A DNA stretch of 64,000 nucleotides, taken from NCBI GenBank assembly GCA_017308515.1, contig JAFKEN010000005.1, forward strand, positions 248,001 to 312,000, in the 5' to 3' direction. The translations under genes and the position numbers were made by a program. Of this stretch, positions 24,719 through 33,132 are shown piece after piece; the first letter of the stretch is position 1, and each line of letters starts with the position of its first letter. The notes beneath the pieces are model-generated. The model was given only the letters and a program-made list of their open reading frames with translations. It made no database searches and was not told the origin of the DNA. Origin of the DNA: Actinomycetales bacterium (GTDB taxonomy: Bacteria > Actinomycetota > Actinomycetes > Actinomycetales > Microbacteriaceae).

Positions 24719-26137
24719 TCACCGCGCGAAGCCCATCTGATCCGGCAGGAACGTGACGATGTCGGGGAACGCGATCATGACGATGACGACCACGAGATCC
24801 GCGAGCAGGAGCGGGAGCACGCGCGCGAAGACCGCACCGATGTCGAGCCCCTTGGCGACACCCGCGACGACGAACACGTTGAGCCCGAAGGGCGGCGTCA
24901 CCAGGCCGAGCTCGATGATCTTCACGAACACGATCGCGATCCAGATCTCGTGGTAGCCCAGGCCCACCAGAACCGGGAAGAACACCGGCACCGTCAGGAT
25001 GAGGATCGAGTACGAGTCCAGGAACGCCCCGAGCACCAGCAGGATCGCGAGCGCCGCGAGCAGGATCGCGAGCGGCGGGATGCCGGAGGAGACGATGGCA
25101 TCGCCCAGCCGGCCGGGCGCACCGCTGCGCGCGACCATGTACGCGAAGATCGATCCGCCGGCGATCAGGCTGAGCACCATCGTCGAGAGCGACCCGGTGT
25201 CGTGCACTGCCGCCCAGGTCGCCCGCAGCGCGCCGCGCACGTCGGACCGGCGCCGGATCCACAGGATCACGAGGGACGCCGCGGCCGCGACCGCCGCCGA
25301 CTCGGTGACGGTGAAGATGCCGCTGTAGATGCCGACGAAGACGATCGCGAACACGACGGCGAGGTAGACGGTGCCGATCAGGTTCTTGCCCGTTACGCGC
25401 GTGTGCGAGAGTCCGGGAGCGCCCGGATCGGGGGTGTCGTGCCGGGTCGTCAGGGTCGACGCGGTCACCGGGGCCCCGCCGCCGACCGTCGCATCGACGA
25501 GGGCGTCGCGCTCGACGCGCGCAGTGAAGAAGCGCGTGCGGCTGAGCACCACGACCGCGATCGCGTAGGCCAGGACCGTCAGCACGCCGGGCACGACCCC
25601 GGCGACGAGCAGCTGGCCGATCGAGACCTGGGCGACGATGCCGAACACGACGAGCAGCACGGACGGCGGGATGAGCACGCCCACGGTGCCGGCGACCGAG
25701 ACCAGGGCGGCGGCGCTCTCGCGCCGATAGCCGTGCTTGGTCATCTCGCCGATGGCCAGCTTGCCGACCGAGGCGACGACGGCCGCGCTCGCGCCGGTCA
25801 CGGCGGCGAACATCCCGCACGCGAGGATCGTGGCGACGCCCACCCCGCCGGGGATGCGCCGCGTCAGGCGCGCGACAGTGACGAAGACGTCCTCGGCGAC
25901 GCCGGCGCGTTCGATGAACATGCCCATGAACACGAACATCGGGATCACGATGAACGTGAACTGCGAGATGGCGGTGAACGCGAGGCTGCCGAGCGACCCG
26001 ACGGCGTTGCCGAATCCGGCCAGCAGGACGATCCCGACGAAGCCCGAGGAGGCGAGCGAGATCCAGACCGGCTGCTTGAGGAAGACCAGGACCAGCAGCA
26101 GCAGGACCGAGAGCAGGACGATCGCGTCGTTAGACAA
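24719..26137 (-). CDS. dctM: TRAP transporter large membrane subunit (DctM)
   Basis: 472 residues with about twelve hydrophobic segments and the DctM signatures FVFMGMFIERAGVAEDVF, CGMFAAVTGASAAVVASVG and GTVGVLIPPSVLL. A hydrophilic insert of about 60 residues in the central loop (about 220-290) is longer than usual. It is the Na+-coupled carboxylate channel of the TRAP importer. The TTG start is preferred because it follows the DctQ stop with an 8-nt overlap, and the upstream open frame encodes DctQ in another frame. Confidence 0.88.
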   Translation of the reverse strand: MSNDAIVLLSVLLLLVLVFLKQPVWISLASSGFVGIVLLAGFGNAVGSLGSLAFTAISQFTFIVIPMFVFMGMFIERAGVAEDVFVTVARLTRRIPGGVGVATILACGMFAAVTGASAAVVASVGKLAIGEMTKHGYRRESAAALVSVAGTVGVLIPPSVLLVVFGIVAQVSIGQLLVAGVVPGVLTVLAYAIAVVVLSRTRFFTARVERDALVDATVGGGAPVTASTLTTRHDTPDPGAPGLSHTRVTGKNLIGTVYLAVVFAIVFVGIYSGIFTVTESAAVAAAASLVILWIRRRSDVRGALRATWAAVHDTGSLSTMVLSLIAGGSIFAYMVARSGAPGRLGDAIVSSGIPPLAILLAALAILLVLGAFLDSYSILILTVPVFFPVLVGLGYHEIWIAIVFVKIIELGLVTPPFGLNVFVVAGVAKGLDIGAVFARVLPLLLADLVVVIVMIAFPDIVTFLPDQMGFAR

Positions 26138-26630
26138 GGACGGCCTCCCGTCGCTCGGGGCGGAGGAGAGAGGACCGTGCGTACTCGATGAAGAAGATCG
26201 CCGCACCGAAGCAGAGCGCGATCTTCGCGGGGTAGACCGGGATCGGCACGATCCCGGGCTTGACCTCGGCGGCGAGAGTCGATTGGAGAGCCTGGTCGAA
26301 GAGGGCGTAGACGAGGATCGCCGCGACGGCGAGCGGCAGGATCGCGCCGACCCGGCGCGTCCAGACCGCGATCCGCTCGCTCGGCAGCCGGTCGAGCACG
26401 AGACCCGTGCGCACGTGGGACCCGTCCGACTCGGCCGGGCCGAGCGCGAGGCCGACGGCGACCACCATGACGACCTCCGACGCCTCGAGCAGCCCCGGGA
26501 CGCTCCTGCCCGTCACGACGCGCGACAGGAGGTCGACGCAGAGCGTGACGATGAGGGCCGCGTAGAGCAGACCCGACAGGCTGCCGAGCCCCGCCATCGC
26601 CGCGCCCCAGATCCGCGAGGCCCTAGCCAC
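26130..26630 (-). CDS. dctQ: TRAP transporter small membrane subunit (DctQ)
   Basis: 166 residues from the GTG at 26630, with four predicted membrane helices (about 10-35, 50-75, 90-110, 130-150) and the DctQ-type LLEASEVVMVVAVGLALG and DGSHVRTGLVLDRLP motifs. An in-frame ATG at 26684 would add 18 Pro/Ser-rich residues and overlap the aldehyde dehydrogenase by 62 nt, so the GTG with an 8-nt overlap is favoured. It bridges the binding protein and DctM. Confidence 0.82.
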   Translation of the reverse strand: MARASRIWGAAMAGLGSLSGLLYAALIVTLCVDLLSRVVTGRSVPGLLEASEVVMVVAVGLALGPAESDGSHVRTGLVLDRLPSERIAVWTRRVGAILPLAVAAILVYALFDQALQSTLAAEVKPGIVPIPVYPAKIALCFGAAIFFIEYARSSLLRPERREAVLV

Positions 26631-28074
26631 GGAACGCCATCCAGGTGGTCTTGGTCCGGGTGAAGGAGAGGATGTGCTCGACACCCGACTCGCGCCCGAC
26701 CCCCGAGTCCTTGACGCCGCCGAACGGAGCGGCGACGTCGAGGTTCTGCCAGCAGTTGACCCAGACTGTCCCCGCTTCGAGAGCCCGCGAGACGCGGAGC
26801 GCGCGATCGACGTCCGAGGTCCAGAGGCCGGCGGCGAGGCCGAAGTCGCCCGCGTTGGAGCGCTCGATGACCTCCTCCTCGGAGGAGAAGGGCAGGACCG
26901 AGACCACCGGCCCGAAGATCTCGCGCCGATTCACCGCCATGTCGTCCGTCGTCTCGACGAGCGCGACGGGGAGGCGGAAGTTGCCCATCTCCCGATGCAG
27001 CCGCTCGTCGACGCGCACGTCGAACCGGTGGATCCGCGCGCCCTGGGCGACTGCGCCCTCGAGCAGGGTGTCGACGGTCGCGGCCTGCGCCGCGGTCGCG
27101 AGCGGGCCGAAGTCGGTGGTCTCGTCGAGGCTGAAACCCACCCGCATCCCGGCGATCTGCCGGTTCATCCGCTCGAGGAACTCGTCGACGATCGACTCGT
27201 GCACGAACAGGCGCGATCCGGCGCTGCAGATCTGGCCGCTGTTCTGGAAGGCGGCGGCCACGGACCCCCTCGCTGCGGCGCCGAGGTCGGCGTCCGCGAA
27301 GACGATGTTCGCGGACTTGCCGCCGAGCTCGAGAGTGTACGTCTTGAGCTGCGCGCCCGCCGTCGCCGCGATCGCCTTGCCGGCGTTCGAGGATCCGGTG
27401 AACGCGATGTGATCGACACCCTCGTGCCCGACGAGGATCCGCCCCGTCTCGGCGGCTCCCGTCACCACGTTGAACACGCCGTCGGGAGCGCCCGCCTCGG
27501 TGACGTACTCCGCCACCCGCAGGGCGGACAGCGAGGAGTACTCCGAGGGCTTGGCGACGACGGTGCAGCCCGCCGCGAGCGCCGGGGCGACCTTCCAGAT
27601 GAGCGATCCGATCGGGCCGTTCCACGGCACGATCGCCGCCACGACGCCGGCCGGCTGCCGCGTCGTGAAGACGTGGTGGTCACCGGGAGTCGAGACGTTG
27701 ACGGTGTGCCCCTCGAGCTGGAGCGCGAGTCCCGCGTAGTACCGCAGCAGACCGACTACACGGGCGCGGTTCGCGCGGGTCCGCGTGATGGGGCCGCCGT
27801 ACTCCTGCGAGTCGAGCCGCGCGAGCTCGTCGTAGCGCTCGTCCACGAGATCCGCCACGCGGGTCAACAGGGCGTTGCGCTGCATCGGGGTCCACCGGCC
27901 CCACTCGCCCCGGAGGGCTCGGCGCGCCGCTCCGACCGCCGCGTCGACGTCCGCTTCGCGGGAGTCGACGAGGGTCGCGAGGGGGTCGCCGCTGTCCGGT
28001 GCGGAGCTCGTCAGCGACAGCGTGCCGAGTCCGGCGGCGTGCGCCCCGCCGATGTAGTTCCCGACCTCGATCAC
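26623..28074 (-). CDS. NAD(P)+-dependent aldehyde dehydrogenase
   Basis: 483 residues, a full-length ALDH. The motifs are PWNGPIGSLIWKVAPALAAGC, VAKPSEYS, FTGSSNAGK, the general base E249 in LELGGKSANIVF, and the nucleophile C283 in NSGQICSAGSR. It oxidises an aldehyde to the acid, using NAD(P)+. It lies between the SDR and the TRAP membrane genes in an overlapping series, so its substrate is probably an intermediate made by the SDR or the retro-aldolase. Confidence 0.9.
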   Translation of the reverse strand: MIEVGNYIGGAHAAGLGTLSLTSSAPDSGDPLATLVDSREADVDAAVGAARRALRGEWGRWTPMQRNALLTRVADLVDERYDELARLDSQEYGGPITRTRANRARVVGLLRYYAGLALQLEGHTVNVSTPGDHHVFTTRQPAGVVAAIVPWNGPIGSLIWKVAPALAAGCTVVAKPSEYSSLSALRVAEYVTEAGAPDGVFNVVTGAAETGRILVGHEGVDHIAFTGSSNAGKAIAATAGAQLKTYTLELGGKSANIVFADADLGAAARGSVAAAFQNSGQICSAGSRLFVHESIVDEFLERMNRQIAGMRVGFSLDETTDFGPLATAAQAATVDTLLEGAVAQGARIHRFDVRVDERLHREMGNFRLPVALVETTDDMAVNRREIFGPVVSVLPFSSEEEVIERSNAGDFGLAAGLWTSDVDRALRVSRALEAGTVWVNCWQNLDVAAPFGGVKDSGVGRESGVEHILSFTRTKTTWMAFRG

Positions 28075-28883
28075 GGCAGCGGCTTCCGTCCGGGGATGCC
28101 CGCCGTGTAGCCGCCATCGATCGGGATGTGCGCCCCGCTGATGTACGACGAGCGGCTCGACGCGAGGAAGAGCGCCAGCTCGGCGATCTCGCTCGGCGCC
28201 GCCGCCCGCGCCAGGGCGGTGTGGTCCATGAGTCGCTGCCGCCCGGCATCGATGAGCCCCTTGTCGGCCCCGGCGGGGTCGAAGAAGTGGTTCGCCATCG
28301 GGGTCTCGACCAGGCCCGGGCAGATCGCATTGACGCGGATGCCGTACTGCCCGTATCGCAGGGCGAGCGACTTGGTCAGACCCACGACCGCGAACTTCGC
28401 CGTGCTGTACAGCGGGCTCCCGGTGGCCCCCATCATCCCCGAGGTGGACGAGGTGAAGATCACCGAGGGGGCGTCCGACTGGCGCAGCCAGGCGAACGCC
28501 TCAGCGGTCGCGAAGACCCCCGACTGCACGTTGAGGTTCATGCAGAGCGCGTACGCCTCCGGCGTGATCTGCTCGAAGTCGTTGTCTCCGAAGATGCCGG
28601 CGTGGTTCCAGAGGATGTCGAGGCCGCCGAGGGTCGTCGCGGCCTCCGCGACGACCCGGCGAGCCTCGAGGGGGTCGGTGAGGTCGGCGCGCAACCCGAC
28701 GACCGTGCGGTCGGGGTGCTGGGCGCCGATCTCCGTCGCGACCCGGGTGACCCCGTCCTGGTCGATGTCGACCAGGACGAGGTCCGCCCCTGCGGCGGCG
28801 AACGCCTCAGCGCCCGCCCGCCCCATTCCCGACGCGGCGGCCGTGATCACGGCCCTGCGTCCCTCGAGCTCGAGCGTGCTCAC
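28071..28883 (-). CDS. Short-chain dehydrogenase/reductase
   Basis: 270 residues. The cofactor motif is TAAASGMGRAGAEA (TxxxSGxG) with Asp in VLVDID giving NAD(H) preference, then NHAG, and the catalytic Ser-Tyr-Lys as TSSTSGMMG and YSTAKFAVVG. The classical SDR ending PIDGGYTAG is present. It oxidises an alcohol or reduces a ketone within the pathway. The GTG start overlaps the DctP stop (GTGA). Confidence 0.9.
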   Translation of the reverse strand: MSTLELEGRRAVITAAASGMGRAGAEAFAAAGADLVLVDIDQDGVTRVATEIGAQHPDRTVVGLRADLTDPLEARRVVAEAATTLGGLDILWNHAGIFGDNDFEQITPEAYALCMNLNVQSGVFATAEAFAWLRQSDAPSVIFTSSTSGMMGATGSPLYSTAKFAVVGLTKSLALRYGQYGIRVNAICPGLVETPMANHFFDPAGADKGLIDAGRQRLMDHTALARAAAPSEIAELALFLASSRSSYISGAHIPIDGGYTAGIPGRKPLP

Positions 28884-29983
28884 GCGGCGGCGCACCTCTC
28901 GACACCGTTGAGCCCGGCGTCGTCGGGGTTCATCCCGGCCTTCGCCTCGTCGACCACGGCGAGGAAGCCGTCGGCGTCGAGACCGGCGTCCTCGACGCGC
29001 TGCTTCCAGTTCGCGATCGCGGGCGCCGAGGCGATGGCCGCCCACTGCTCACGGTCGGCGTCCGACCAGGCGTCGAAGGTGACGCCCGCCGCGGTCAGGT
29101 CGGCGCACACCTCGTCTTCGATCGCCGAGTTGTTGCCGAGGTAGGTGGCGACGGCGTCCTGGAAGGCTCCCCGCACGATCTCCTGCTGGTGCTCGGTCAG
29201 CGAGTCCCACTTGGCCGAGTTCGCGATCACGACCGAGGTGGAGTAGGTCCCGATGCCCGCGTCGTAGATGTGCGACGAGACCTCGTTGAGGCTGAACGTC
29301 GGGACGTTCGCCATCGGGAGCCCGACGTACCCGTCGAGCAGGTTGGTGTCGAGGGCCTGGTAGACCTCCTGGATCGGGAGGTTGACCGAGTTGCCGCCGG
29401 CCGCTCCGATCGCGATCGCCATGTCGCCCAGCGCGCGCATCGACTTGCCCTGGATCGCGTCGAGGCCGTCCATCGGCTCCCGCGAGCTCAGGATCGACGG
29501 CGGGTTCGGGTAGAACGCGACGGCCTCGACTCCGGCACCGCGGAACTCGTCGCCGAGAGCGTCCGAATTCGCGGTGACCGCGTCGATCACGACCGCCATC
29601 TCCTCCGCAGAGGCCAGCGAGAACGGCAGCGAGAAGTAGTTCGAGAGGGGCAGCTCGGCCGGGAAGTAGTTCGGCACGCTCCACCCGAGGTCGGCGCGTC
29701 CCGACTTGATGGCCGTCAGGCTGTCCTGGTTGGTGACGAGGCTGCCGTCGTAGCTGACGTCGATCGTGATCGACCCGCCGCTCTCCTCCTCGATCTGGTC
29801 GAAGGCCTGCTGGAGGGCGCGGCTGCTGGGGTCGCTCTCGCTGTGGACGTGACCGAAGACGAGGGTGACGGGCGGATCGTCCGTGCCCTCACCTCCGCTC
29901 GTGCCGGTCGTGCATCCTGCGACGAGCGCGGTGACGCCGGCGAGGCCGACGATCGCGATGGTCCGGCGGGACGTAGAGAACAT
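28880..29983 (-). CDS. dctP: TRAP transporter substrate-binding lipoprotein (DctP)
   Basis: 367 residues. A signal peptide with lipobox LVAGC (about 20-24) tethers it to the membrane, as expected in a Gram-positive. The DctP fold shows FGHVHSESDPSSRALQQAF, SLTAIKSGRADLGW, the substrate-carboxylate region ALGDMAIAIGAAGGNSVNLP and EVYQALDTNLLDGYVG. The Arg that normally binds the carboxylate is not obvious in the ALGDMA segment. It captures a small organic acid for DctQ/DctM, which are encoded further along. Preceded by AAAGGAG and a promoter at about 30044-30073. Confidence 0.88.
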   Translation of the reverse strand: MFSTSRRTIAIVGLAGVTALVAGCTTGTSGGEGTDDPPVTLVFGHVHSESDPSSRALQQAFDQIEEESGGSITIDVSYDGSLVTNQDSLTAIKSGRADLGWSVPNYFPAELPLSNYFSLPFSLASAEEMAVVIDAVTANSDALGDEFRGAGVEAVAFYPNPPSILSSREPMDGLDAIQGKSMRALGDMAIAIGAAGGNSVNLPIQEVYQALDTNLLDGYVGLPMANVPTFSLNEVSSHIYDAGIGTYSTSVVIANSAKWDSLTEHQQEIVRGAFQDAVATYLGNNSAIEDEVCADLTAAGVTFDAWSDADREQWAAIASAPAIANWKQRVEDAGLDADGFLAVVDEAKAGMNPDDAGLNGVERCAAA

Positions 29984-30012
29984 GACAAGTCTCCTTTGAC
30001 TCTGGTGCGGAT

Positions 30013-30030
30013 CCGAGCCGAGCGGCTCGG
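30013..30030 (-). other. Hairpin in the dctP leader
   Basis: CCGAGCC-GAGC-GGCTCGG, a 7-bp stem in the untranslated leader between the dctP promoter and its ribosome-binding site. It may affect message stability. Confidence 0.35.
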
Positions 30031-30043
30031 GTCGATGGAGGGG

Positions 30044-30073
30044 ACGTTAGGACCGGGCGTATCGATGCATCAA
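30044..30073 (-). promoter_or_regulatory. Promoter of the TRAP/catabolic operon with overlapping palindrome
   Basis: On the minus strand TTGATG (30068-30073) and TAACGT (30044-30049) are separated by 18 nt. The near-palindrome ATTGATGCATCGAT (30061-30074, one mismatch) covers the -35 box, so a regulator bound there would control transcription. Confidence 0.5.
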
Positions 30074-30089
30074 TGACCTCGAGTTCGGT

Positions 30090-30105
30090 TCTCGATTACT
30101 GAGAC
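30090..30105 (+). promoter_or_regulatory. Candidate operator, copy A of TCTCG-N5-TGAGAC
   Basis: TCTCGATTACTGAGAC overlaps the last codons of the preceding gene and lies about 20 bp upstream of the dctP -35 box. The same 16-bp pattern with the same 5-nt gap occurs at 32346-32361. The ends are self-complementary (TCTC/GAGA), as expected for a dimeric regulator. Confidence 0.5.
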
Positions 30106-30992
30106 ATCGGGGGGTCGGCGGGGGCCGGCCGCGCCGACTCGCCGCGCAGCATGAGCTCCGCGGCCTCGGGAACCGACATCCCGACACGGACGCCGAGGGC
30201 CGATGCCGCCCGGTTCACGGTCGAGAGGACGCCGTCGTCCCAGGTGCTCAGCGGGTCGCCGATCCGGGCCGAATCCGTCGAGACCGCGGCGGCCGCGATG
30301 CCGTGCTCGTCGAGCGTCTCGAGCCCCTCGACCCCGGATCTGTCGAGACCGAAGCCCGCGTCGTTGCAGATGAGACCGCGGGGTTTCGTGCGCAAGGCGT
30401 AGGTCGCCATCACCTTCGCGCCGTGCGAGGCGACGACGAGCACGTCGCGGGAGAGGTCGCCCGAGATGCGCGACGACGACCAGACCGCCAGGATCCGGCC
30501 GCGATCGGACTCGTGCTGCACGTGGATCGATTCGTCGACGACGCCCTCGACGTCGTGCGGGGTGCCCGCAGGAGCGTCGAGCATGTGCTTCGCGGCCTCC
30601 TCGCCCGACATCCCGAGGCGTACGCCCACGTCGCGCGCGGCGTCGTTGACGGCCGCGACGTGGCCGGTCAGCAGCGTCTCCCCTCCGGAGAGCCGCGCCT
30701 CGGCGGTGGCGATCGCCGCCGCGGGCACACCGTATTCGTCGGCGAGGGGGAGCCCCGCGGTTCCGGCAGCGTCCTTGCCGGGGCCGCCCTCATGGGCGAT
30801 CCAGCCCCGTGCCCCCTGTCGGATGGGCAGGATGCCGGTGGGCCGGCCCGCGAACGAGGCGCCGAGAACCACGGCGTCGGCGAGGTCGTCGTCGTCCTCG
30901 AAGGAGGTCAGCGAGTCGCCGACGAGGATCCGGCCGCGCTCATCCCGGAAGTGGACGCGGTATCCCACGCCCCAGCGATTGCCCTGCGTCAT
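30096..30992 (-). CDS. Unknown protein with an internal duplication
   Basis: 298 residues, no family recognised. It consists of two related halves, about 20-138 and 164-283. Each opens with GRIL and a short acidic stretch and contains (V/I)xAAA(I/V)(A/S)T plus a Glu/Asp-Ser-Ala-Arg type strand. Each ends with the helix pair VGVRLGMSGEEAAKHML or LGVRVGMSVPEAAELML. It has no signal peptide or membrane segment, so it is probably cytoplasmic. It sits between a cupin and the TRAP binding protein. The repeated core suggests a two-lobed ligand-binding protein or a subunit of an unrecognised enzyme. Confidence 0.75.
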   Translation of the reverse strand: MTQGNRWGVGYRVHFRDERGRILVGDSLTSFEDDDDLADAVVLGASFAGRPTGILPIRQGARGWIAHEGGPGKDAAGTAGLPLADEYGVPAAAIATAEARLSGGETLLTGHVAAVNDAARDVGVRLGMSGEEAAKHMLDAPAGTPHDVEGVVDESIHVQHESDRGRILAVWSSSRISGDLSRDVLVVASHGAKVMATYALRTKPRGLICNDAGFGLDRSGVEGLETLDEHGIAAAAVSTDSARIGDPLSTWDDGVLSTVNRAASALGVRVGMSVPEAAELMLRGESARPAPADPPMSQ

Positions 30993-31003
30993 GCGTCCAC
31001 CGC

Positions 31004-31435
31004 TCAGTCGACCCAGGCGATATCGATGTCGGCGATGTCCTGGTCGTCGAGGTTGACCACGATGTTGTCGGGGGTCCTGGTCGTCATCCAGACGAGCTCC
31101 TCGGTGTGGCTGAGGTTGCCCTCGATGTGCGGCACGAACGGCGGCACGTAGACGAAGTCGCCTTCGGACATGTAGAGGATCTCCTCGTAGCGCTCTCCGA
31201 ACCGGATGAACGCGTTGCCCTTCAGAACGTACCCGCCCGTCTCCGCCTCGCCGTGGTGATGCGCGCCGGACGCCTCGCCCGGGCCGGTGTACACCTTGCC
31301 GAACCAGAGTCCGACCACCTCGGTGTTCTCGACCGAGACACCGGAGTATCGACGGGCGTTGGCGGTCTGCCCCTGCGCCATGGGGATCTCCCCCGCGCGT
31401 TGCACACTGAGCGCCTTGAGTGGGCTATCGGTCAT
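31004..31435 (-). CDS. Small cupin-domain protein
   Basis: 143 residues from the ATG of MTDSPLKALS. The cupin motif 1 is seen as SGAHHHGEAETGGYVLKG (His, His and Glu metal ligands) and motif 2 as GDFVYVPPFVPHIEGN. It may be a metal-dependent isomerase, dioxygenase or ligand sensor; cupin folds do not specify which. It overlaps the FAH gene by 11 nt and is followed closely by the duplicated unknown protein. Confidence 0.85.
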   Translation of the reverse strand: MTDSPLKALSVQRAGEIPMAQGQTANARRYSGVSVENTEVVGLWFGKVYTGPGEASGAHHHGEAETGGYVLKGNAFIRFGERYEEILYMSEGDFVYVPPFVPHIEGNLSHTEELVWMTTRTPDNIVVNLDDQDIADIDIAWVD

Positions 31436-32261
31436 GGTCGTCTTCTCCTGGTCGGAATTCGGCGGCGATCGGATTGGTGAGAGGTTCGAGATTGTCGAGG
31501 CTGATCGACACGACATCGCCGGGCACCAGCCACCGCGGAGGTGTCGCCGCCGCGCCGACACCCCCCGGCGTGCCCGTCGCGATCACGTCGCCGGGCCGCA
31601 GGGTCGTCCACTGCGAGCAGTAGGCGATGAGCTCCGGGATGTCGAAGAGAAGGTCGGCGACCGACGACTCCTGGACCACCTCTCCGTTCAGCGTGGTCCT
31701 GAGCATCGCGTCGAAGGGCTCGCGCGGGTCGTCGGGGACCGTGATCGAGGGGCCGAGGGCACCGCTGCGAGGGAAGTTCTTGCCGGGGGTGAACTGCGGG
31801 GAGTGGCGCTGGAAATCCCGCACGCTCCCGTCGTTCAGGAGCGTGTACCCCAGGACATGATCGAGCGCGGCGTCCCGGCCGATGTCGCGGCCGGGGGTCC
31901 CGATGACGACGGCGAGTTCGCCCTCGTAGTCGAACTGCGAACTCGCCCGCGGGGCGATCATCGGCTCGCCGTCCGCGACGAGGCTGTCGGGGAAGCGAGG
32001 GAAGATCACGGGGTGGGTCGGCTCCTCGCGACCCAGCTCGCGGATGTGCGCGCGGTAGTTGTGACCGACGCAGAGCACCTTCGATGTCGGGTCGAGCGGC
32101 GGCAACAGCCGCACCGCTTCGCGCTCGCCCTCGGAGAGGATCGCCCCCCGGCTGCCCGCGGCGTCGCGCCGATCGGGGAGACCGTCGGTCACGCGGATCG
32201 CCGCGCCGTCGTCGATCCCCCAGCGCTCGTGTCCGCCGAGCAGGAAACGCCGGATCCTCAT
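31425..32261 (-). CDS. Fumarylacetoacetate hydrolase-family protein
   Basis: 278 residues. The FAH core is clear: LCVGHNYRAHIRELGRE, the metal-binding FDYEGELAVVIG (Glu-x-Glu pattern with the later Asp), GYTLLNDGSVRDFQ and TGTPGGVGAAATPPRWL. Such enzymes hydrolyse or decarboxylate/isomerise 2-oxo acids from aromatic ring cleavage with Mg2+ or Mn2+. It is the first gene of the long minus-strand block. The ATG at 32261 has AAGGAG 8-10 nt upstream and the family N-terminus MRIRRF, so the longer reading is rejected. Confidence 0.88.
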   Translation of the reverse strand: MRIRRFLLGGHERWGIDDGAAIRVTDGLPDRRDAAGSRGAILSEGEREAVRLLPPLDPTSKVLCVGHNYRAHIRELGREEPTHPVIFPRFPDSLVADGEPMIAPRASSQFDYEGELAVVIGTPGRDIGRDAALDHVLGYTLLNDGSVRDFQRHSPQFTPGKNFPRSGALGPSITVPDDPREPFDAMLRTTLNGEVVQESSVADLLFDIPELIAYCSQWTTLRPGDVIATGTPGGVGAAATPPRWLVPGDVVSISLDNLEPLTNPIAAEFRPGEDDHDR

Positions 32262-32345
32262 CCGCTCATCTCCTTCGATGCTCGAGGGTGCCGTCGGGGA
32301 CACACTCGGCTCCCGGACACGGGGAATCAACCTGCCCGCACCCTC

Positions 32346-32361
32346 GTCTCACATAACGAGA
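32346..32361 (-). promoter_or_regulatory. Candidate operator, copy B of TCTCG-N5-TGAGAC
   Basis: TCTCGTTATGTGAGAC on the minus strand, in the 241-bp divergent region between the FAH gene and the EthD-cupin gene. It overlaps a possible -10 (TTATGT). It matches the element at 30090 in all 11 non-spacer positions. A regulator bound here could control both divergent operons. The rest of the region shows only GC-rich sequence. Confidence 0.5.
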
Positions 32362-32502
32362 TTTCGCCGGGGTTTGGTCAGGAAACGGGGCCGTGCCGCG
32401 CGGGACGCCCCAAGCTCGGAACCGGTGACACCGAGGTCCACCGACGGCTCGGGGTCGACCGATGCGGACGCTCCGGCGCCCGCTCCCGTGGAGAGAGGCC
32501 CG

Positions 32503-33132
32503 ATGACGATCCGAGCGCTGACCGTTCTGACCCGGCGACCCGAGCTCAGCGTGCCCGAGTTCCGGGCGTACTGGCGGGATCACCATGCGCCCTTCGGCGC
32601 CGCGTTCCCGCACCTCCGGTCGTACACCCAGCACCACGTTGTCGACTCCATCGCCCGCGGGATTCCGGCTCCCGACGCGACGGTCGACGGATTCTCCGAC
32701 CTGATCTTCGCCAGTCGCGAGCACTTCGACGAGTCCCTTGCGAGCGACGCGGCTCGGGAGGCGTCGACCGACGCGGCACGATTCATCGCGCGCATGCGCA
32801 TGTACGTCACCGAGGATCACGCCGTCGTCTCCGGCGACGCCGCGAACGAGGTGACCAGCGGCGCGGGCTTCGCCGCCGCCAACCGGTTCGGCCCGGGCGA
32901 GGCGTTCCCGCGACACCACCACGCCCGCGCGACGGAGATCATCGTGTGCACCTCGGGCTCCCTCACGATCGAGATCGAGGGGACGAGCGTCGAGCTCGGC
33001 GTCGGGCAGCAGGCGGTGATCCTCCCCGGCCAGCGGCACCAGACCTCGAACCGTTCGGGGCTGCCGGCCGAGCTGATCTACGTCAAGACCCCCTACGACC
33101 CGGACGACGTGGTGTGGACGAACGACAAGTAG
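32503..33132 (+). CDS. EthD-domain/cupin fusion protein
   Basis: 209 residues. The N-terminal half (about 1-100) is an EthD-type ferredoxin-like barrel: TVLTRRPELSVPEFRAYWRDHHAPFG, then LRSYTQHHV and GFSDLIFASREHF. The C-terminal half is a cupin with AFPRHHHARATEIIVCTSGSLTIEIEG and VILPGQRHQTSNRSG. EthD proteins accompany oxidative catabolic operons and some relatives are dehydratases or decarboxylases. The fusion suggests sequential or ligand-gated steps. The ATG at 32503 begins the EthD domain; the longer open frame upstream is low-complexity. Confidence 0.82.
   Translation: MTIRALTVLTRRPELSVPEFRAYWRDHHAPFGAAFPHLRSYTQHHVVDSIARGIPAPDATVDGFSDLIFASREHFDESLASDAAREASTDAARFIARMRMYVTEDHAVVSGDAANEVTSGAGFAAANRFGPGEAFPRHHHARATEIIVCTSGSLTIEIEGTSVELGVGQQAVILPGQRHQTSNRSGLPAELIYVKTPYDPDDVVWTNDK

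Noticed and set aside
24674-26191. 505-residue plus-strand frame rich in Asp, Glu, His and Arg
   Set aside because: It is the complement of DctM. Its repetitive charged composition reflects the reverse reading of hydrophobic codons.
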